Positions 26,944-35,500 of a stretch of 64,000 nt of DNA are shown here, piece by piece. The notes under the pieces were generated by a model. It was given only the letters and a program-made list of their open reading frames with translations. It had not been told where the DNA came from and did not search any database. The position numbers and the translations under genes were made by a program. Source of the stretch: Paraburkholderia largidicola (GTDB taxonomy: Bacteria; Pseudomonadota; Gammaproteobacteria; Burkholderiales; Burkholderiaceae); NCBI RefSeq assembly GCF_013426895.1, contig NZ_AP023176.1, positions 1,426,001 through 1,490,000 of the forward strand, given 5' to 3'. Position 1 is the first letter of the stretch, and every line of letters begins with the position of its first letter.

Positions 26944-27066
26944 GGCACGACGCGCCTTCGATATGCGACGCTGCAAGCAGCGGCGAAGCGACACAGAGAC
27001 AGGCATGCGCAACTCGCGAAAGCGGCGCCGAAACAAGGCTAAAACAAACTGCTGGAGACGACAACG

Positions 27067-29409
27067 ATGAAACCCTCACGGCGCAAGTCGCGACGTGCCC
27101 GTCTGCTTCCTCGCAAGCGCGCATTCCAACTGATATTCAGCAGCGCATTGGCCAGTCTGTGCACGGCTGCCTGGTCGCAGGAGGCCGCGCCGCCGCCCGC
27201 CGATACACCGCCCGCCGACGTGCAGCAGACCGCGCAAAATACGACGCAGGAAGCCGAAATGCCGTCCATTCTGGTGATCGGCACGACACCGCTGATCGGC
27301 ATCGGCACCGCGATCGAACTGGTGCCCGCCAACGTGCAGACCATCCGCGGCCGCGAGATCGACCAGCAGCATCCGAACACGCTGACCGACTACTTCGCGA
27401 CCAATCTGCAAAGCGTCGACATCAACGACGCACAGGGCAACCCGTCGCAAATGGACATCAGCTATCGGGGCTTCACGGCTTCACCGCTGCTCGGCACGCC
27501 GCAGGGGCTGTCCGTGTTCATGGACGGCGTGCGCATCAACGAGCCGTTCGGCGATGTCGTCAACTGGGACCTGATACCGCAGGCCGCAATCGACACGATC
27601 CAGCTGATTCCCGGCTCCAATCCGACCTTCGGCCTCAATACGCTCGGCGGTGCAATTGCCATCACGACGAAGAACGGCAGCAATTCGCCGGGCGGCGAAG
27701 CGGAAATCAGCGGCGGGTCGTTTGGACGCAAGAGCGCGCAGATCCAGCAAGGCGGGATGATCGGCAGCAACCTCGACTACTACTTCACCGCGAACGCGGC
27801 CAACGAAGACGGCTGGGCCGATCACAACGGCAGCCGTCTGCGCCAGGCTTTCGGCAAGCTGCGCTATCACGATGCCGACACGACGCTGTCGATATCCGGT
27901 GGCGGTGCGGACAACACGCTCGACGGTTCGCAGACGATTCCGCGCTCGTTTCTCGACAACCGCAAGCAGGCGTACACGTTTCCCGATCAGAACGACAACA
28001 CGGTCGGCTATCTGACGATTGCGGGCGAACACTATTTCACGCCCAACGTGCAGTTGAGCGGCACGCTCTACTATCGCCACTATCGCAACAAGAATGTCAG
28101 CAGCAACGTGAACGACGACTTCGATCCCGATGACCCCGACGATGCACCGCCCGCCACCAACGTACAGTCGACGGTGTTCACCCAGAGCTACGGGGGCAGT
28201 CTGCAACTGGCGCTGTTGCAGAACCTGTTCGGCAAGCGCAATGAACTGACGCTCGGGGTCGCCGCCGATCTCGCGAACACGCATTTCACGCAATCCGCGC
28301 AAGATGCGACGTTCACCGACACGCGCGCGACGGTCGGCACAGGTCCATTCGTATCGACGACGGATGCGAAGACACGCAATGAAACCTACGGCGTCTATTT
28401 CACCGATACATTCTCGTTCACCGATCAATGGGCGATGACGTTCGCGGGGCGCTACAACTGGTCCCGCACGACGATCGGCGACGAGAGCGGCGTGCAGCCG
28501 CTACTGGATGGACGTCATGTGTTTTCGCGCTTCAACCCGGCTGTCGGCATTACCTACAATCCGACCGATACGCTCACCGCGTACTTCACTTACAACGAAG
28601 GCATGCGCTCGCCGACATCGATCGAACTGGCGTGCGCGGACCCCGATGCTCCCTGCTCGCTGCCGAACGACTTCATTGCAGACCCGTCATTGAAGCCCGT
28701 CATTTCGAAGACGTTCGAAATCGGCGCACGCGGGCGCATCGGTAGCAACACGACGTGGAGCGCGGCACTGTATCGCACGACACTCGACGACGATATCCAG
28801 TTCATCAGCAGCAATGGCGCGGCGAGTTCGCTCGGCTTCTTCCAGAACGTCGGCAAGACGCGCCGGCAAGGCTTCGAACTCGCGGGCCGCACGAAGTACG
28901 GGCCGGTTGGCGTGAGCGCGAGCTATAGCTATATCGACGCGACGTATCAGTCGACGTGGACCGAGAGCAGCGCGAGCAATTCGAGTGCGGATGCGAACGG
29001 CAACATCACGGTGAAGCCCGGCGACCACATCCCCGGCATTCCGCAGAACACGGTGAAGCTGCGCGTCGACTACACGCCGTTCGCGGCATGGAATATCGGC
29101 ACGAGCCTCACGTATCGCGGCAGCATTTTTGCACGCGGTGACGAGAACAATCAGGATGTGAACGGCACGGTCGCCGGCTATTTTCTTGTCGATCTCGATA
29201 CGACGTATAACGTGACGAAGCAGCTTCAGGTGTTTGCTACTGTCAAGAATCTGCTGAACAAGCACTACGCGAACTTTGCGATTCTCGGCGAGAACTTCTT
29301 CAATGGACCGAACCATACGTTCGATCCGGGCGCGATCAGCAATGAGCAGTTTCTTGGGATCGGCGCGCCGCGTGGGGTGTGGGTCGGGTTGAGGTATGCG
29401 TGGAAGTGA
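27067..29409 (+). CDS. TonB-dependent outer membrane receptor adjacent to the PQQ locus
   Basis: The 780-residue protein has a basic N-terminus and signal peptide ending near residue 38 (ASLCTAAWSQ). A TonB box-like PSILVIGT near residue 67 is followed by the plug domain (LTDYFATNLQSVDIN, DISYRGFTASPLLG, MDGVRINEPFGDVVNWD). A 22-strand barrel continues to the C-terminal aromatic strand GVWVGLRYAWK. Such receptors import scarce ligands across the outer membrane. The substrate is not given by the sequence. Position beside pqq genes and a shared palindromic operator with the kinase suggest PQQ, a lanthanide chelate, or another cofactor for quinoprotein dehydrogenases. A GGAGACGACAACG leader precedes the ATG, and a rho-independent terminator follows at 29443. 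Confidence 0.92.
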   Translation: MKPSRRKSRRARLLPRKRAFQLIFSSALASLCTAAWSQEAAPPPADTPPADVQQTAQNTTQEAEMPSILVIGTTPLIGIGTAIELVPANVQTIRGREIDQQHPNTLTDYFATNLQSVDINDAQGNPSQMDISYRGFTASPLLGTPQGLSVFMDGVRINEPFGDVVNWDLIPQAAIDTIQLIPGSNPTFGLNTLGGAIAITTKNGSNSPGGEAEISGGSFGRKSAQIQQGGMIGSNLDYYFTANAANEDGWADHNGSRLRQAFGKLRYHDADTTLSISGGGADNTLDGSQTIPRSFLDNRKQAYTFPDQNDNTVGYLTIAGEHYFTPNVQLSGTLYYRHYRNKNVSSNVNDDFDPDDPDDAPPATNVQSTVFTQSYGGSLQLALLQNLFGKRNELTLGVAADLANTHFTQSAQDATFTDTRATVGTGPFVSTTDAKTRNETYGVYFTDTFSFTDQWAMTFAGRYNWSRTTIGDESGVQPLLDGRHVFSRFNPAVGITYNPTDTLTAYFTYNEGMRSPTSIELACADPDAPCSLPNDFIADPSLKPVISKTFEIGARGRIGSNTTWSAALYRTTLDDDIQFISSNGAASSLGFFQNVGKTRRQGFELAGRTKYGPVGVSASYSYIDATYQSTWTESSASNSSADANGNITVKPGDHIPGIPQNTVKLRVDYTPFAAWNIGTSLTYRGSIFARGDENNQDVNGTVAGYFLVDLDTTYNVTKQLQVFATVKNLLNKHYANFAILGENFFNGPNHTFDPGAISNEQFLGIGAPRGVWVGLRYAWK

Positions 29410-29442
29410 ATGCGTTGCGCTGGATTACTTACCGATGTTTCT

Positions 29443-29466
29443 GCCCGCTGCTAGCGGGCTTTTTTT
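29443..29466 (+). terminator. Rho-independent terminator after the TonB receptor gene
   Basis: GCCCGC and GCGGGC form a 6-bp stem with a 5-base loop, followed by seven T residues (29460-29466). It lies 34 bp after the receptor stop codon. Confidence 0.9.
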
Positions 29467-29594
29467 CGCCTGCAATCAGACAAGACTGATTTACCCGGTT
29501 CTGTTGTATTCGTTCTCGCCTTGACAGTTATCAACGAATAGTCGTCGGGATTCACGATACTTTTACGGACCCAATAATAAGCAAAACGAACAAA

Positions 29595-32500
29595 GTGAAT
29601 CAGAAGGCATATCGGCTCGTATTTAGCCGGTTCAGAGGAATGCTTGTCGCCGTCGAGGAAACCGCCACGGCAGCGGGCAAGGCAGGAGAAACACGTGCGA
29701 CGGGCCGCACACCCAAGGCGCTGGCGATATGCCTGTCGTTGCGTCAGCTTGCGCTGACCGCGCTGCTTACCCTTTCATCGCTCATGGCGTCAGCGCAGAT
29801 CGTACCGGGCGGTTCGCACGCGCCTGGCGTCGTGACCACGCAGAACGGCATCCCACAGGTCAACATCAACAGGCCCGCTGGTTCGGGTGTGTCGATGAAC
29901 ACCTACAACCAGTTCGATGTTCAGAAAAACGGTGCAATCCTCAACAACTCGCCGACTATCGTCAATACGCAGCAGGCCGGTTATATCAACGGCAATCCAA
30001 ATTTCGGGGCGAACGATGCCGCGCGTGTGATCGTCAACCAGGTCAACGGCGCTGCACCGTCGCAGTTGCGCGGTTTTCTTGAAGTCGCGGGCAGGAGCGC
30101 GCAGGTTGTCGTCGCTAATCCGAATGGGTTGCTGGTCGACGGCGGCGGTTTCATCAATACGTCGCGCGCGACGCTCACGACGGGTATGCCCAACTTTGCT
30201 GCCGATGGATCGCTCGCGGGTTTCAACGTGACGGGTGGCAATATCACCGTGCAGGGCGCGGGGTTCAACGGGTCGAATATTGACCAGGTCGACCTTCTGG
30301 CGCGTGCGGTGCAGGCCAATGCCGCGATCTACGCCAGGAACCTGAACGTCGTAACAGGCGCGAATGCCGTCGATTACAACACGCTTGCCGCGACGCCCAT
30401 TGCGGGCAGCGCCCCCGCACCGGGTGTCTCCATCGACGTGAGCAACCTTGGCGGCATGTATGCGAACCGCATCGTGCTGGTCGGCGCGGAGAACGGCGTC
30501 GGCGTGTCGAACAAGGGCGTGCTCGCGGCGCAGGCGGGCGACCTGATCCTGACGACACAGGGCAAGTTGGTGCTGGCCGGTCAAACGAACGCAAGCGGCA
30601 ACATCACGGCGAACGCGCGCGATGGCATCGACAACAGCGGCACGACATACGCGCAGCAGAGTGTCGGCGCGAATACTTTGGGTGTGCTCGCCAACAGCGG
30701 CACGTTTGCCGCGCAGCAGAACACGATTATCAGCGCGGGCAGCGTCACATCGACGGGCACGTTCGGCGCGGGTGTGAATGGCGACGGGACGATTGCCGGT
30801 TCCGGCGACCTGTCTGTCACTGCGACCGGCTCAGTCGCGGCCACGGGCCGGAACCAGGGCGGCGGCAATACGACGATTCAGGGTGCGGCCGTCAATCTCA
30901 CTGGCAGCAACACGTCGGCTAACGGAATGCTGACGCTCGCCGCCAGCAACGGCGACCTGAACCTGTCGGGCGCGAGCACGACGGCAGCTGGCGCGCTCAA
31001 TGCAAGCGCATCGGGCACGCTAACGAACGACAACGGCAAGCTGTCCGGTGGTTCGGTTCAGGCGTCGGCGGCGAACGTCTCGAACACGGGCGGTCAGATC
31101 GTGTCAGGCTCGACGGTTGGGCTTTCCACGGCGGGCGCGCTCGCGAACCGTCAGGGTGTCATCCAGTCGGCGGGCAGCGCGACCGTGAACGCGGCTTCGC
31201 TCGACAACACGGGCGGCCAGATCCTCTCGCTAAACGGCGACGGCCTGAACCTCGGGGTGACGGGCACACTGCTGAATGGCGTCGGCGGCACTATCGGCGG
31301 CAACGGCAATGTCCAGGTGAGCGCGTCCACGTTCACGAACCAGGGCAAGGCGAACGCGCTGCGCGACGCAGTGCTGCGTGCGTGGAACCTGACCAACAGC
31401 GGCACGGTAACGGCGGGCGGCGCATTGAACGCGTCGGCAACGGGCGCACTCAGTAACTCGGGCGGCACGCTGTCAGGCGCGGCGACAACCGTCAACGCTT
31501 CATCCATCGACAACACGAGCGGGAGCATCGACGGCGACACGCTCGCCGTCATGTCATCGGGCGACCTCGTCAACCGCAACGGCAGGCTGACGCAGTACGG
31601 CACGGCCGACCAGACAATCAGCGCGGGCGGCGCGCTCGACACTACAGGCGGCACGATAGCGTCGAATGCGAACGGTCTGACCGTCTCCGCGAATAGCATC
31701 ACCAACGACAGCGGCACGCTCCAGCATGCGGGCGCGGGCATGCTCAAGATCAAGGCATCGGGCGCGCTGTCGAACATCGGCGGCAAGGTGCAGACGAATG
31801 GCGCGCTGACCGTGTCCGGCGCGAAGCTGGACAACAGCGGCGGCACACTCACCGCGCAGCAGGCCGCTCAGGTGAATGCGGACTCAGGCTTCGTCAACCG
31901 CAACGGCACGGTGTACGGCGCCAAAGGGCTGACCGTTTCGACACAGGGCGACATCGACAACACGGGCGGCTCGGCACAGTCGGCGGGCGCCCTGTCCGTG
32001 ACGGCGGGCGGTGCACTCTCGAACGCACGAGGCACGATTTCAGCAAACGGCGCGCATGGTGCGGTCAATCTGTCGGCCGCGAGCGTCGATAACACCAAAG
32101 GCAAGCTGACCAACGCGGGCGACGGTGCGACGACTGTCACGGCGTTCAGTGTCACGAATACGGGTGGCACACTCGGCGGCAACGGCGACGTGACGGTCAA
32201 CGCACAGACGCTGACGAACGATGCAGGCGCGAACCTCGTCGCAGGCGGCGCGGCCCACCTGAACGTCACGCAACGTGTGAACAATGCGGGCGGCACGCTC
32301 TACGGCGGCACGGGCCTGACGCTGAAGCAGGCGGGCGCGGCCGTCATCAACGACAGCGGCACGATCCTCGGCGGACTGGATGTGTCGGTCAATGTCGCGT
32401 CGCTGTCGAATGCGAGCGGCGCGATCCGTGCGAACCGGGACATCGCGGCAAGCGGCATCGTATCCGGCGACGGCGACATGATCGCGGGCCGCAATCTCGG

Positions 32501-35500
32501 GCTGGCCGTCAACGGCGACTACACGAGCGGCGCATCGAACAACCTGCACGCGGACGGCGACATGACGCTCAGCGCGACGGGCACGCTCACGAATACGGGC
32601 ACGCTCGCAGCCAATGGCGCACTCACCGCGACGGGCGCGAATGTCGTCAACGCGATGGGCGCGGACATCAATTCGACGAACACGACCGTCAGCGCAGCGG
32701 GCACATTGAGCAATGCCGGACGTATCGAAGGCGACGCGGTCACGACGCACAGCGCGACGCTCGCCAATACCGGAACGGTCATCGGCAATGACGTGACAGT
32801 CAATGCGAACGATGTGCAGAACACGGGCGCGGCGGCCGTCATCGCGGGCGCGAACAGCGTCCATGTCTACGCGCAGAACGCCGTGACCAACGCGGACGGC
32901 GCGCTGATCTACAGCGCGGGCAGTCTGGAGATTGCGAAGGACGGCACGCGCGACGGCTCCGGCATGCTCGCCAACCAGACAGGCACGCTCACCAACAGCG
33001 CCGGGACCATCGAAGCGGACGGCGATATCGACATTGCCGCGCACACGGTCAGCAACATAAGGACGGGCGTACAGACGGCACCAGGCACGCCGCAGGACGC
33101 TGGTACCACCACGCTCACACTGTGGACGGCGGGCCTCGGAAGCGACCTGTCAGCGGGCGTATTCGGCAACTACCATAGCCTGGATTTTCCTGAATGGAAC
33201 TGGAGCCTGGGCGCGGGCATTGGCGACAAGACCATCTATGCGCTGGCGAATCCCATCACGATCAAGGTTCCCGCCTCGCAGGTGACGAACATCGACACGA
33301 GCGCGCAGACGTTCTCCCTGACGCAGCCAATCTATGACCACTATCAATCCGGCTCGACTATCGTTGCACGCGACATTACGACCAACGCAACGCAGTGGTA
33401 CAACAGCCTGACGACCAACGCCGATGGTACGGTGTCGATCACCTTCTGGCCCGACTTCGATCCGAACAGGAACATTCGTCCTGACCAGGCCGAAGTGAGA
33501 TGGGACATCGGCAATCACGACTACGTCGAAAAGTCGCGCGCCACGCAAACCACCACCACGACCGACCAGCTCGTCAGCGCGGGCAACGTCGCAACGATCC
33601 AGGCGCAAGACGCAATCCGCATCAACGCGGACGGCGGCAGCATCAGCAACGAATCGTCGACGATGGCGGCGGGCGGAAACCTCGTCCGGCGCGCGGACGG
33701 CGGCGGCATCGTCAACGACACGGGCACGGTCCTTCAGCAGGCGGTTGTCACGAGTACGGAATCGGTCTTTTACTGGCACCAGAAAACAGGCGGCAGCAAC
33801 AGTACGACGGAACCCCGCAACGACGGCAAGTATGACGGCGTGACGCAGTACACGACGACCGTCGATGCCCTGCCCGCGATTGCCTCGTCGAACCAGAACG
33901 TGCAGACCGATGCGCAGACCATCAGCATCAACTCAGTCGACCGTCAGGGGCAGACGGTTGCCGGATCGGGCGTCACGGGCGGCAGCGCGGACGGCACGCA
34001 GACGGGCACCATCAGCGGCCAGTCGAACCGGCCGCAGACGGTCGGCGGCGCGACGGGCGGCATCCCGAATCTGAAACTGCCTGTCAATGGCCTGTACACG
34101 TACAACACCGCGCCCGGAACGACGTACCTGATTGCAACCGATCCGCGATTCACGCAGTACGCGAATTTCATTTCGAGCGACTACCTGCTCAAGCAGTTGG
34201 GCTACGACCCGTCGACTATCGAGAAACGACTCGGTGACGGACTGTATGAAACTACGCTGATCCGCAACCAGGTGACCCAACTCACGGGCCGCGCGTTCCT
34301 CGCAGGCTTCACCGACAATCTCGACGAATACACGGCGCTGATGAACCACGGCGTCACGTATGCGAAGGCGTTCGGGCTGGAACCGGGCATTGCGCTGACG
34401 CCCGCGCAAATGGCGCAACTCACGACTGACATGGTCTGGTTAGTGTCGCAGGACGTGACCCTGCCGGACGGTTCGCATCAGAGCGTACTCGTGCCCCAGG
34501 TGTATCTCGCGCAATCCAGCACGGTCGACCTCACGCGCAGCGGCGCACTCGTCGCGGGTAACGCGGTGAACCTGAACGCGAGCGGCGACGTGAACAACAG
34601 TGGGCATATCGTCAGCAACGTCGCGACGACCGTGATCGGCAACAGCATCACGAACAGCGGCATGATCGGCAGCGCGGGCACGACGGCCGTTGCAGCCGTG
34701 CAGGACGTGCGCAATTCGAGCGGTCGCATCGGCGGGGCCGATGTCATCGTGCAGGCCGGTCGCGATGTCATCAACGAGACGCAGACCTACGGTGTATCGA
34801 AGTCCTTCACTGACGGGCACTATGCCGGTGGCGCTACGGGTACGGCCGTCGATGCCCTCGGCACGATTTCCGCAACGAACAGCGCGACGGTGACCGCAGG
34901 CCGCGACGTGAACCTCAATGGCGCACTGGTGCAGGCTGGCGGCAGTGCAGCCATTGCAGCGGGCCGCGACCTGAATGTCGGCACGGTCGAACTCACCGCG
35001 ACGAAGGATTCGAGCGGTTACGGTGGTCAGGACTTCCGGCACGAAAGGCAGACGCAAAACCTTGGTAGCGCGATTGTCGCGGGCGGCGACGTGGTAACGG
35101 TGTCGGGCCGAGACACAACGCTCACCAACGCCACGGTTCGCGCGGGCGGTGATGTGTCGATGGTTGCGGGTGGTGACCTGACGGTGACAGCGACGAAGGA
35201 CGTTCATACGCATAGTGAACAGTCGATGAGCAACAGCAAGAGCCAGTTGACCAGCTCGTCCTATGACGAACAGGTACAGGGTTCGAGCGTCAGCGCGGGT
35301 GGCAATGCGACGCTTGCGGCCGGTCTGTCCGGTAATGGCAACCTTGCGATTCTCGGCTCGACCGTCGCGACGGATGCAGGCGGCGTCAAACTCGTCTCGA
35401 CGGGCGATGTGACCATCGGCAGTGTCACTGAAACACATGACTCGCAAAGCTGGTCGCATAACGAGCACTCCGGGTTTCTGTCGAAACAAAAGGACACGGA

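Noticed and set aside
29521..29560. TTGACA before the CDI exoprotein as a sigma-70 -35 box
   Set aside because: The nearest -10-like GATACT is 29 bases away, too far for a normal promoter.
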